Shown: positions 28,138 through 36,145 of the stretch, piece by piece | Position numbering within the stretch: position 1 is the stretch's first letter | How the letters are laid out: each line of letters opens with the position of its first letter | Source of the DNA: Xanthomonas cissicola | GTDB lineage: Bacteria > Pseudomonadota > Gammaproteobacteria > Xanthomonadales > Xanthomonadaceae | Assembly (NCBI RefSeq): GCF_008801575.1 | Contig: NZ_VZPL01000026.1 | Span: 1-64,000, forward strand | Reading direction: 5' to 3' | DNA length: 64,000 nucleotides | Position numbers and translations under genes: made by a program | The notes under the pieces: generated by a model | Database searches by the model: none | What the model was told of the DNA's origin: nothing | What the model saw: the letters and a program-made list of their open reading frames with translations, nothing else

Positions 28138-28168
28138 TGGGCAGGACTCGACAGAGAAAGGAAGGTGC

Positions 28169-29326
28169 TCACGGCAGCCGGCGCGCACGTGCGTGCAGAT
28201 GCGCGAGCAGGTGCTGGCCATCGGCGCTGGCGAACCAGTCCGCGTGGCCGAGCAGATAGCGGTGATAGGCGATATCGACATTGGCGGGCGAACGCGTGAT
28301 GCCGGCGAAATATTCCATTTCGCTCAAGGCGAAGTCGGCATGCACGATCGGCAGCAGCGCAGCCAGGCGGTGCAAGTGGTTTGCGTCCAGTGGGCGATGC
28401 TGCGCGTAGCCCTCCAGCAGCGCGTCGAGCTGGTCGAGCTCGGCCTGCGCGCGTGCGCCGGTGTCCAGCCGCAACCAGGGGATGAGGTTGCGTTCGATCG
28501 CGGTGGCCAGATCGAATAGCGCGCTGCTGCAATCGCTCAATCCGAAATCGAAGATGGCGCTGACGCGGGTGGGTCCGTCGGTGGTGTCCCACAGCAGGTT
28601 GGACGCATGCCAATCGCCGTGGGTCCACAGCGGCGGTAGCGCGCCTGGCGCAGACAGCAGCGGCCACGCCTGCGCATGCCAGGACAGCAGGTGGGTGGCC
28701 AGATCGTCTGGCCAGGGGCGGTCCTGCAGGGCTGCTGCAAGGTGCGGCCGCGTTGGCAAGGCATCGTGCAACGCCTGCAGGGGGTCTGCCTGGGCAAACA
28801 ATCGCAGATTGGCGACCAGCACGCTGGTGGAGCGTGCCGGCGCATCGAAGCCCTGGGCCGCGCAATGCAGTTGCGCCAACGCAGCGCCGGCCGCCCGCGC
28901 ATGCGCAACATCGGAGAACGGCGTCCATGACAATGCATCGCGGTAGAGGTCGTGCCCCGCACCCACCCGCTGCACTTCGTACACCCAATCGGCGTGCGCC
29001 AGCGCAGTGCGGCCCCGGGCGTCGTGCAGCACCTCCACCACCGGCGCACCGGCCCAGCGCAGATGGGCCATGAAGCTGTGTTCCTCGCGCAGCGCGGCTA
29101 CGCTGCGCACACTGCAGTGGTGGCGTTTGACGATGACCGGGCCGCTTGCAGTGTCCACGCAGGCCGCTGCCGAGAACGGGCGCGCGCTATGCCAGCGCAC
29201 CGCAGTGAGGCGGCCCACCGCCGCAAACCGCTGCAGCACGCGATGGATTTCATCGGTGGTCAGTACTGGCCAGTCCGGCAATGCCAGTTCCAGGCTCATG
29301 CCATGCACCTGATGCGGCACGTTCAT
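28169..29326 (-). CDS. APH/choline-kinase-fold small-molecule kinase
   Basis: 385 aa. The start MNVPHQVHGMSLELALPDWP has GGGAG 7 bases upstream; the open frame extends further but the extra part is not protein-like. Catalytic loop HGDWHASN (His236-Asn243) and metal site DFG (Asp260) define the aminoglycoside-phosphotransferase/choline-kinase fold, which also includes thiamine, homoserine and methylthioribose kinases. An N-terminal VIVKRHH supplies the ATP-binding Lys. With the receptor and PnuC-type transporter in the same operon, the most likely job is to phosphorylate and trap the imported compound. An antibiotic-resistance role is unlikely in this setting. Confidence 0.85.
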   Translation of the reverse strand: MNVPHQVHGMSLELALPDWPVLTTDEIHRVLQRFAAVGRLTAVRWHSARPFSAAACVDTASGPVIVKRHHCSVRSVAALREEHSFMAHLRWAGAPVVEVLHDARGRTALAHADWVYEVQRVGAGHDLYRDALSWTPFSDVAHARAAGAALAQLHCAAQGFDAPARSTSVLVANLRLFAQADPLQALHDALPTRPHLAAALQDRPWPDDLATHLLSWHAQAWPLLSAPGALPPLWTHGDWHASNLLWDTTDGPTRVSAIFDFGLSDCSSALFDLATAIERNLIPWLRLDTGARAQAELDQLDALLEGYAQHRPLDANHLHRLAALLPIVHADFALSEMEYFAGITRSPANVDIAYHRYLLGHADWFASADGQHLLAHLHARARRLP

Positions 29327-29370
29327 GGCCTGACTCCCGACGGGCGCGGCAACCGTACTGCGCCGGTGAG

Positions 29371-29382
29371 TGGTATAGGCCA
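29371..29382 (-). promoter_or_regulatory. HutC/GntR-type operator-like site
   Basis: TGGTATAGGCCA, 45 bases upstream of the kinase start, matches 10 of 12 positions of TGGTCTAGACCA, the site type used by NagR/DasR-like HutC regulators. A HutC-type gene sits in the same operon. The position fits repression of the kinase-receptor-pnuC-regulator transcript. Based on pattern only. Confidence 0.55.
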
Positions 29383-29929
29383 GGTTATCGGGAATAAGGC
29401 GGCGGACGCGGCGCGCGCGCCGGCAAGAACAAGAACGGCGCTGCCGGGCCGTTGTCGCATCGCATCCGCCATCAGGTCGCGGCGATGCAAGCAATGAAAA
29501 GGCAGCGCGAAACCGCAAGGTCGCTAACCGTCATCTCAACAATCAGGTGTGGGAGTGCACCAAAAGCAACCTGCAACCCGGCTGGCGATCAGGTGCAGCG
29601 GGCGACGCGCTCTGACGCAGATGTACCCCTGGTACATGCATCGCGTGCTGCCCGCGCTTGCCTGGCTGCGCAGTCGGTTTGCCGGTTGCACAAAAGTGTG
29701 GCAACGGAAACCGCGTGCGGCTCCGGGCGCGCAGTATGCGCCTTGCGGCGGTGGGTCGCCATGCTGCAAGGCGCGTTCGCGCCCGGTCACTGCGTGCAAG
29801 CGGAAGCGTGGCGCCGTTCCAATCGCGTCCGGACGTCGGCGCGATGCGGCCGCGGCAGCGCCTGTCGCGCAGCGAGCATCGGCCAACCCAAGATGGCGCT
29901 GCGCCGCTCCGGCACCGGATAATGGCCGG
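29383..29929. other. Intergenic region between divergent genes
   Basis: About 550 bases with no convincing gene between the minus-strand kinase operon and the plus-strand GT2 gene. It contains the short perfect inverted repeat at 29621-29637 and presumably the promoter of the GT2 gene. No riboswitch could be matched on either strand. Confidence 0.5.
29621..29637. repeat. Perfect inverted repeat ATGTACC-CCT-GGTACAT
   Basis: Two 7-base arms with a 3-base centre, without a T-run, so an operator is more likely than a terminator. It lies about 290 bases upstream of the GT2 gene and 295 bases upstream of the kinase start. No regulator can be assigned. Confidence 0.5.
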
Positions 29930-30769
29930 ATGACTCCCGTCCAGATCGCCGCCGTCGTCGTCACTTATGAAAGCAGCAGCACCATCGATGCGTGCCTGTC
30001 GCGATTGCGCGCGGCCGAGGGCATCAGCGAGATCCGCGTGGTCGACAACGCTTCCAGCGACGACACCCTGGAAGTGGTGCAGCGTCATGCCCTGGCCGAT
30101 GCGCGGCTGCATTTCATCGCCAATCCCGACAACCCTGGTTTTGCGACTGCCTGCAACCAGGGCGCGCGCGATTCGCAAGCACCCTGGCTGGTCTTCATCA
30201 ACCCGGACCTGATGGTCGCGCGCGATACCTTGCTACAGCTGTACGACCGGGCAGCGGGACATCCGGCGGTGTTGCTGGGGGTGGAGCAGGTGGATGAGCA
30301 GGGGCGCCCGGATGCGGCCGTGCGCCGCCGCGACCCTGACTTCGCCGCGATGCTGCGCGCGCCGCGCGCCGCCGCCAATCTGGCGGTGCCGGCCGATCCG
30401 TCGCGCGCCTTGCAGCCGGTGGATGCCATTTCCGGGGCGTTGATGCTGATGCAGCGCAGCCTGTTCGACCGGCTGGGCGGCTGGGACGGCAATTACCGGC
30501 TGCATGCTGAAGACCTGGATCTGTGCCGGCGCGCCCGCCAGGCAGGTGCTCTGGTGGCGGTGGCCAACGATCTGCAGGTGCTCCACGTACGCGGGGTCTC
30601 CAGCCGCGCGCGGCCGTTCTTTGTGGAGTGGCACAAACATCGTGGATTGTGGCGCTATTTTCGTAAATTCGAGGCCGATCGACGCGGGCTGCCGACGCGA
30701 CTTGGCGTGTGGCTTGCGATCTGGATCCACGCAGTGGCCCAGGTGCCGCGTTTGTTGCAAAACAAATGA
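29930..30769 (+). CDS. Family 2 glycosyltransferase (rhamnosyltransferase-like)
   Basis: 279 aa, ATG 29930. A GT-A fold protein with the nucleotide-binding start IAAVVVTYESSSTIDACL and VDNASSDDT, the DxD-equivalent FINPDLM (NPD near residue 90), and HAEDLDLCRRARQAG, which carries the base region typical of WbbL-like rhamnosyl- or related transferases. A C-terminal amphipathic stretch (GVWLAIWIHAVAQVPRLL) may touch the membrane. It lies 128 bases upstream of the polysaccharide locus and could add sugars to the same or to another glycan; a promoter region separates them. Confidence 0.9.
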   Translation: MTPVQIAAVVVTYESSSTIDACLSRLRAAEGISEIRVVDNASSDDTLEVVQRHALADARLHFIANPDNPGFATACNQGARDSQAPWLVFINPDLMVARDTLLQLYDRAAGHPAVLLGVEQVDEQGRPDAAVRRRDPDFAAMLRAPRAAANLAVPADPSRALQPVDAISGALMLMQRSLFDRLGGWDGNYRLHAEDLDLCRRARQAGALVAVANDLQVLHVRGVSSRARPFFVEWHKHRGLWRYFRKFEADRRGLPTRLGVWLAIWIHAVAQVPRLLQNK

Positions 30770-30787
30770 GTTGGATTGCGTTAAATT

Positions 30788-30849
30788 TGTGATAAGTCGG
30801 TGATGGGGCGCCGGCCGCAACTGTGATACGTTTCGCCCCGAAGTGTGAT
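30788..30849 (+). promoter_or_regulatory. Three TGTGAT half-sites upstream of the polysaccharide locus
   Basis: TGTGAT occurs at 30788-30793, 30822-30827 and 30844-30849 in the 128-base leader of the next gene. TGTGA is the half-site of Crp-type regulators, in Xanthomonas Clp, whose DNA binding is prevented by c-di-GMP. None has a good second half, so these are weak candidates; their number in a short leader is the argument. Confidence 0.35.
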
Positions 30850-30897
30850 CAACCCTAGCTTCCTGTCCCTTCCGGGTCCCCCACCAGGAATCGTGCA

Positions 30898-31932
30898 ATG
30901 TCTTTACAGAACGACCCGCAAAGGCGGGTACGTCGGTCGTGCGCTACCCCGCTGCAGTCCAGTTCGATTGCCTCGCCGTGTCATCCCAATCCAACCCAAC
31001 CGCGTGCGCTGTCGGTCCTGGCATCGGCGCTTGCACTGAGCTGTGTGCTGGCCGCATTGCCGGGCACCGCATTGGCCGGTGCGTGGACCCAGCCGCAGGG
31101 CGATACCCTGGTGATCGTCAAGGCGCTGCATAGCGATGGCCGCGGGTGGTTCGACGACAGCCACCACCGCACGACCTTCGGCGACGGCCAGCAGTTCGAT
31201 GGCAATGGCCGCAGCCGTCAGGACCAGCTCAACGTCTACGTCGAGCATGGTCTGACCGAAAAGCTCAGCTTCATCGGCAACTTCTATTTCAACGACGTGG
31301 GTTTCAGCAACCACGATGCCGTCAACGGCCGTCAGCAAACCACGACGACCGGTTTTGCCGATCAGGAAATCGGCTTGCGCTATGCGTTGCCGAGCGCGCA
31401 GAACGATGTCTGGCGCAGTGCCGTGCAGGCCCTGGTGAGCATCCCCGCGTATGGGCGCAGCAAGACCTACCACCCGAACAATCCTTCTGCCAATTCCGAC
31501 CCTGCGCTTGGCCTGGGCGACTATGGCCTTGAGCTGCGCTACAGCCGCGGCCGTGGCTACACGCTGGGCGGCCGCAACGGCTATGTCGATCTGGGGGGTG
31601 CGGTCCGCCTGCGCGGAAGCGCGGCGTCCGACGAACTGCGGGTAGACGCGTCCACAGGTCTGAGTCTGACCCCGAGTTGGCTGCTGTTGGGCGAACTCAA
31701 TGTGATCCAGGGGTTGGGCAACGGGCGTGGCAACTTCGATGTTGCCGGTAGCGGTGGCGGCGTGGGCTTCGTCGCCACCGGCACCAACTACGATCTCACC
31801 AAGTTGCAGTTGTCCACGCTGTACACGGCGCCGGGTGGCAGCCAATGGCAGGTGGGGTATCAGCAGCCGGTGATGGGGCGCAACACCGGTGCCGCGGGCG
31901 GGCCATTCGTGGCCGCCTGGTGGCGTTTCTGA
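30898..31932 (+). CDS. xagA: Outer-membrane beta-barrel protein of polysaccharide locus
   Basis: 344 aa, ATG 30898 with AGGA upstream. A long basic N-terminus leads into a signal peptide (LASALALSCVLAALPGTALA, cut near residue 60). The mature protein alternates in the way of a beta-barrel (DQLNVYVEHGLTEKLSFIGN, GFADQEIGLRYALP, GDYGLELRYSRGRGY) and ends AAWWRF with the expected terminal Phe. It is placed directly before the MshEN-glycosyltransferase gene (10 bases), so a glycan-export pore is the natural inference. The symbol is recalled from the Xanthomonas campestris biofilm cluster xagABC, whose make-up this locus fits; the match was not checked by alignment. Confidence 0.75.
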   Translation: MSLQNDPQRRVRRSCATPLQSSSIASPCHPNPTQPRALSVLASALALSCVLAALPGTALAGAWTQPQGDTLVIVKALHSDGRGWFDDSHHRTTFGDGQQFDGNGRSRQDQLNVYVEHGLTEKLSFIGNFYFNDVGFSNHDAVNGRQQTTTTGFADQEIGLRYALPSAQNDVWRSAVQALVSIPAYGRSKTYHPNNPSANSDPALGLGDYGLELRYSRGRGYTLGGRNGYVDLGGAVRLRGSAASDELRVDASTGLSLTPSWLLLGELNVIQGLGNGRGNFDVAGSGGGVGFVATGTNYDLTKLQLSTLYTAPGGSQWQVGYQQPVMGRNTGAAGGPFVAAWWRF

Positions 31933-31942
31933 GGGGCCGCAC

Positions 31943-33850
31943 ATGACGGTCACCTGCGAAACGGACGCGCTGGGACGAGCACCGGACATCGGCCGCGAAC
32001 GCGGTCTGCTGGGTCGTGCGCTGGTGTCTGCAGGCGTCATCACCGATGAACAGCTGCGCTCGGCGCTGGCCTTGCAGCAACGCTGGAATTCGCGCCTTGG
32101 CGATGTGATCCTGGCCCAGCGCGGCGTGCCGGCGCAGCGGTTCTACGCCATCGTTGCCGCGCACTTCGGGCTGCAATTCATCGATCTGGTGCAGCAGCCG
32201 CCGGATCCTGCGCTGCTCACCCCCGGCGATCTGGATAGCTACGCGCAGCGCCTGGTGTTGCCGTGGCGGCGCGAGGACGGTGTGCTGGTGCTGGCGGTAG
32301 CCGATCCGGATCCGGCCTTGTTCGCCTGGGCACGTGCCCATTACGGCGAAGACGTGCGCTTTGTCGGTACCGCCAAGTTCGACATCATCTGGAGCCTGCA
32401 GCGCTATGCCGACGAGCAGCTCACCGACAACGCGCTGAACCTGCTTGCGGCGCATGCGCCGACGTATTCGGCACGCCAGGTCATCACGCGCGGGCAGAAG
32501 TTCGCGTTGTGGGCGTTGGCGGCGGTGATGCTGGCGACGTTGGTGCTGTTCCCGGTGCCGGCCCTGATTGCCGTCAACGTGCTGGTGGCGCTGGGCTTTC
32601 TGGCCACCTTCGGGTTGAAGTTGCTGCTGGTGTGGTTCGGCTCGCGCCATCGCATCGACATCAAGGTCACCGAAGACGAGGTGGCCGCGCTGCGCGACGA
32701 CGACCTGCCGGTCTATACCGTGCTGGTGCCGATGTACAAGGAGCCGGAAGTCCTGCCGATCCTGGCCAACGCGCTGCGCAAGCTGGATTACCCGATCAGC
32801 AAGCTGGACGTCAAGCTGGTGCTGGAAGCGGACGACCTGGACACCATCGAAGCGGCCAAGAAACTCGGCCTGGAAGCGTTCTTCGAAATCATCCGGGTGC
32901 CGCCGTCGCAGCCCAAGACCAAGCCCAAGGCCTGCAACTACGCACTGCATTTTGCGCGTGGGCAGCTGCTTACCATCTACGACGCCGAAGACAAGCCCGA
33001 GCCGGACCAGCTCAAGCGCGTGGTGGCGGCATTCCGCAAGGCCGAAAAGGATGTGGTGTGCATCCAGGCGCGGCTGAACTACTACAACGCCGACGAAAAC
33101 TGGCTGACGCGGATGTTCACGCTGGAGTACACGCTCTGGTTCGACTTCTACCTGCCGGCGCTGGAATACCTGCGCATTCCGATTCCGTTGGGTGGCACCT
33201 CCAATCACTTCCGTCTGGACGTATTGCGCCAGGTGCGCGCGTGGGATCCGTACAACGTCACCGAAGACGCCGATCTGGGCGTGCGGCTGATCCAGAACGG
33301 ATACCGCGTCAACGTGGTCAATTCCACCACCTTCGAAGAAGCCAACGTCAGCATTCCCAACTGGATCCGGCAGCGGTCGCGCTGGCTCAAGGGCTATATG
33401 CAGACCTGGCTGGTGCACATGCGCGACCCGGTGCATCTGTATCGCAGCACCGGCTTCAAGGGATTTTGGGGGTTCCAGTTCTTCATCGGCGGCGGTTTTT
33501 TCACCGCATTGGGCGTGCCGGTGCTGTGGGCGTTGTACGCGGCGTGGGCGCTGACCGGCACCTCGATGTTCGAGCGCTTCTTCCCGCCGTGGCTGGCGGC
33601 GGTCTCGCTGGTCAATCTGCTGCTGGCCAATGCGTTCTTCATCTACATCACGCTGGTTGCAGCGTTCAAACGCGACTACTTCAAGCTGGCGCCGTACGCA
33701 CTGACGGTGCCGTTCTACTGGGCGTTGCAGTCGATCGCCGCCTACAAGGGTCTCTGGCAGCTGATCCACAATCCGTTCTATTGGGAGAAGACCACGCATG
33801 GCATCAGCAAGCATTCGGAAAACGAGCGCCGCGCCGCACTCGAAGAGTGA
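31943..33850 (+). CDS. xagB: MshEN-domain family 2 glycosyltransferase (polysaccharide synthase)
   Basis: 635 aa, ATG 31943, 10 bases after the barrel gene. Residues ~20-170 form an N-terminal domain like that of GspE/MshE: LLGRALVSAGVITDEQL (from 22) with ALALQ, then RLGDVILAQRGVPAQRF (from 51), the paired pattern by which MshEN domains bind c-di-GMP. Two membrane helices (~185-230) precede a processive GT2 domain with VLVPMYKEP, DAED (347-350), TED (440-442) and QRSRW (477-481), the cellulose-synthase catalytic set. Three or four helices follow. The same arrangement is found in NfrB-type proteins. It should polymerise a beta-linked glycan at the inner membrane under allosteric control. The symbol follows the recalled xagABC cluster. 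Confidence 0.85.
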   Translation: MTVTCETDALGRAPDIGRERGLLGRALVSAGVITDEQLRSALALQQRWNSRLGDVILAQRGVPAQRFYAIVAAHFGLQFIDLVQQPPDPALLTPGDLDSYAQRLVLPWRREDGVLVLAVADPDPALFAWARAHYGEDVRFVGTAKFDIIWSLQRYADEQLTDNALNLLAAHAPTYSARQVITRGQKFALWALAAVMLATLVLFPVPALIAVNVLVALGFLATFGLKLLLVWFGSRHRIDIKVTEDEVAALRDDDLPVYTVLVPMYKEPEVLPILANALRKLDYPISKLDVKLVLEADDLDTIEAAKKLGLEAFFEIIRVPPSQPKTKPKACNYALHFARGQLLTIYDAEDKPEPDQLKRVVAAFRKAEKDVVCIQARLNYYNADENWLTRMFTLEYTLWFDFYLPALEYLRIPIPLGGTSNHFRLDVLRQVRAWDPYNVTEDADLGVRLIQNGYRVNVVNSTTFEEANVSIPNWIRQRSRWLKGYMQTWLVHMRDPVHLYRSTGFKGFWGFQFFIGGGFFTALGVPVLWALYAAWALTGTSMFERFFPPWLAAVSLVNLLLANAFFIYITLVAAFKRDYFKLAPYALTVPFYWALQSIAAYKGLWQLIHNPFYWEKTTHGISKHSENERRAALEE

Positions 33851-35195
33851 GTCGGTTGCGCAGCGTCGCGAGAGCGGGCTGCCGGCGTTCCTCATCGCCG
33901 TGGTGGCGCTGTCGCTGCTGAGCCAGCCGTTGCTGGTGCAGTCGGTGGCCACGGTGCCCGCGCTTGTGCCGGACATCGGCGTGCCGGCGACCGGCTTGTT
34001 GGCGTGGGCGGTCGATCTCACCCTGCACCGCTGGAATCTGCCGTTCCAGGTCTGGCCATGCGTTGCGGTGGCTGCCAACGCGCTGTTCCTGTCGCTGCTG
34101 TGGCGCGATCTGGCTGGCGTGTTCGGGCGCGGCTGGGCCAGCGCTCTGACGCTGCTGGTGGGCTGCAACCCGCTGTTCCTGCTGCCGATCGCCGCTGGCG
34201 GCAGCCAGGCAGTGGGGTTGCTGGCCTTCTACGGTTTGTGCCGCACCTTGCGCCGCTTGCAGGCGCCGGTGGAAGCCTTCACCTATCTGCGCATTGCCGG
34301 TTGGTTGTGCATTTTGCTGTGCCTGGATCTGCAGACGCTGGCGCTGTCGACAATGGTCGCGCCGTGGCTGCTGCTGGTCATGCCGCCGCAGATGCTGCGC
34401 AAGGCACCGGGCTCGTTCTACCTAGTGTGCTATCTGCCGTTCGCGTTCCTGGTCGGCATGTGGGCCTACGTCAATCTGGTCGTGTTCAATGCGCCGTGGT
34501 CGACGCTGTCCAGCATCGCCCAGGCGTCGCATCCGTTGCCGCTGCCACTGGCCGGCCATGCCGACGGCTGGTTGCCGGCGGTCCGCTGGGGTGTGGCGGC
34601 CGCGGTGTGCTTCCCGGTGCTTGCGCTGGTGGCGCGTGCGCGCAGCGGTGCGTTGGCGCGTGGCGTGGTGGCCAGTGCCGGCACCGTGATCTGCGCGGCT
34701 GCGTTGTCGTTCGCGTTCGGCTGGGCTGGCTTCGATGCCCTGCTGTTGTTGTGGGTGCCGGCGGCGCTGTTGCTGCGTGCGCTGCACGCCGACCAACGCG
34801 GCCAGGCGGCCGGATTGCTGGTGCTGGGCCTGGTGGGTGCGATCTGGGCACAGCCGCAGGGTTGGGGCAGCTGGATGCGTGCCGCAGCGCCCGACGAACA
34901 GGCCTTGATGCAGGGCGAGGCCGTTGTCATGACGACGCCGGTATCGTTGCCGCTGCGTGCATCGGACGCTCCCGCGACGCAGGATGTTGATGTAGGGCAG
35001 TCGGCGATGGCCGAGAGCGCTGCGGTGGCCCCGGCTGCAACGGCAACTGACCACACTGCCGAGCCGGCCAACCCGTCGGCGGCCACGGTGGCGCCGCAGG
35101 ACAAGAACAATGCATCGTTGCGTGCGACGGCGTGCTCCCGGCACGCGGCGCCGCCGAATGCCGAGGTGTCTGCTGCATGTTCAAGCGCGTTCTAA
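33798..35195 (+). CDS. xagC: Polytopic inner-membrane protein of polysaccharide locus
   Basis: 465 aa, ATG 33798, overlapping the synthase gene by 53 bases in another frame, which implies coupled translation. About nine hydrophobic segments (for example AFLIAVVALSLLSQPLLVQS, ALTLLVGCNPLFLLPIAA and LPFAFLVGMWAYVNLVVF) fill residues ~28-375, followed by an Ala/Thr/Pro-rich tail of ~90 residues. No enzymatic motif is visible. Likely roles are partner of the synthase or lipid/glycan handling at the inner membrane. The tail is poorly conserved-looking and overlaps the start of the lipoprotein gene. The symbol is tentative. Confidence 0.7.
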   Translation: MASASIRKTSAAPHSKSESVAQRRESGLPAFLIAVVALSLLSQPLLVQSVATVPALVPDIGVPATGLLAWAVDLTLHRWNLPFQVWPCVAVAANALFLSLLWRDLAGVFGRGWASALTLLVGCNPLFLLPIAAGGSQAVGLLAFYGLCRTLRRLQAPVEAFTYLRIAGWLCILLCLDLQTLALSTMVAPWLLLVMPPQMLRKAPGSFYLVCYLPFAFLVGMWAYVNLVVFNAPWSTLSSIAQASHPLPLPLAGHADGWLPAVRWGVAAAVCFPVLALVARARSGALARGVVASAGTVICAAALSFAFGWAGFDALLLLWVPAALLLRALHADQRGQAAGLLVLGLVGAIWAQPQGWGSWMRAAAPDEQALMQGEAVVMTTPVSLPLRASDAPATQDVDVGQSAMAESAAVAPAATATDHTAEPANPSAATVAPQDKNNASLRATACSRHAAPPNAEVSAACSSAF

Positions 35196-36145
35196 GCGTC
35201 GCAATGTTGATCGGCGTGTGTCTGCTGGCAAACGGCTGCAATGCGGCCGCGCCGACCTGGATGGGCGCCAATGTCAAGGTCTCCGCCAACGCCCCGTGGG
35301 AAAGCCAGGCTGCAGCGCAGTCGTTGGACGCATTGGCCAAGACAGGTGCAAGCAAGGCGTTGCTGGTGGCGTTCGTGTGGCAGGCCAGCCCGCAGTCCAA
35401 CGATCCGGTGCTGGGCAGCGACAGCAGTGTCGACGCCATGCGCGCTGCATTGCGGCAAAGCCTGCAGGCTGGATTGCAGCCGACGCTCAAGGTGCATGTC
35501 TGGATTCCGGGGCACTGGGCCGGCGATGCCGCACCCACCGACCCGGCGGCCTGGTTTGCGGCCTACCAGAATGCGTTGCTGCCGTTGGCCAGGTTGGCCC
35601 AGGACGAACACGCCGAAGCGCTGGTGATCGGCACCGAGTTGCGCAAGTTGCAGGACGCGCCGCAATGGCCGGCGTTGGTCGCGGCGGTGCGCAAGGTCTA
35701 TCACGGAAAACTGCTGTATGTGGCAGACGGCATGGAGCATGCCGAGAGCTTCCGTTACTGGTCGTTGTTCGATGCGGTGGGCACCAGCCTGTATCCGCGC
35801 CTGTCCGAAGCTGCCGATGCGCGCAGCGCTGAAATGACCGCTGCGGCGCAACGCCTGCAGCAGTTGGGTCAGCGGGTGGGCAAGCCGATATGGGTGGCCG
35901 AGCTGGGATTGCGTTCGGCGCGCGGTAGTCTGGCAGCGCCGTGGGAAAGCCCCGAGCAGCGCACGGCCGCCGTCGATACCCGCTTGCAGCTGCAGGTGTT
36001 GCAGCAGTGGCGCAAGGTGCTGCAGGCGCATGGTGTGGAAGGCATCGCGCTGTGGTGCTGGTATACCGACCCCAAGGCCGGCGGCCCGGGCGACAGCGAC
36101 TTCACCGTGCAGGGCAAGCCGGCGCAGCAGGTGCTGGCGCGCTGA
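35177..36145 (+). CDS. Lipoprotein with TIM-barrel glycoside-hydrolase fold
   Basis: 322 aa; ATG 35177 lies in the end of the preceding gene (19-base overlap). The lipobox LLANGC puts the acylated Cys at residue 21. The body looks like GH113-type (beta/alpha)8 enzymes: an acid/base candidate Glu154 in LVIGTELRKL, a nucleophile candidate Glu242 in KPIWVAELGLRS, an aromatic GTSLYPRLS in between, and a closing GIALWCWYTDPKAGG. As a periplasmic or outer-membrane lipoprotein in a glycan locus it would trim or release the polymer, as BcsZ does for cellulose. The fold assignment is good; the substrate is unknown. Confidence 0.78.
   Translation: MFKRVLSVAMLIGVCLLANGCNAAAPTWMGANVKVSANAPWESQAAAQSLDALAKTGASKALLVAFVWQASPQSNDPVLGSDSSVDAMRAALRQSLQAGLQPTLKVHVWIPGHWAGDAAPTDPAAWFAAYQNALLPLARLAQDEHAEALVIGTELRKLQDAPQWPALVAAVRKVYHGKLLYVADGMEHAESFRYWSLFDAVGTSLYPRLSEAADARSAEMTAAAQRLQQLGQRVGKPIWVAELGLRSARGSLAAPWESPEQRTAAVDTRLQLQVLQQWRKVLQAHGVEGIALWCWYTDPKAGGPGDSDFTVQGKPAQQVLAR

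Noticed and set aside
28169-29326. Aminoglycoside-resistance phosphotransferase
   Set aside because: It has the APH fold but lies between a TonB receptor and a PnuC-type transporter with a metabolic regulator, so a metabolite kinase is more likely.
29383-29929. A TPP riboswitch upstream of the kinase-receptor-pnuC operon
   Set aside because: Short ACCTGAT-like pieces occur on the minus strand, but the required CTGAGA and the TAATGCCAGCG-type half do not follow. The HutC-type site is a better explanation.
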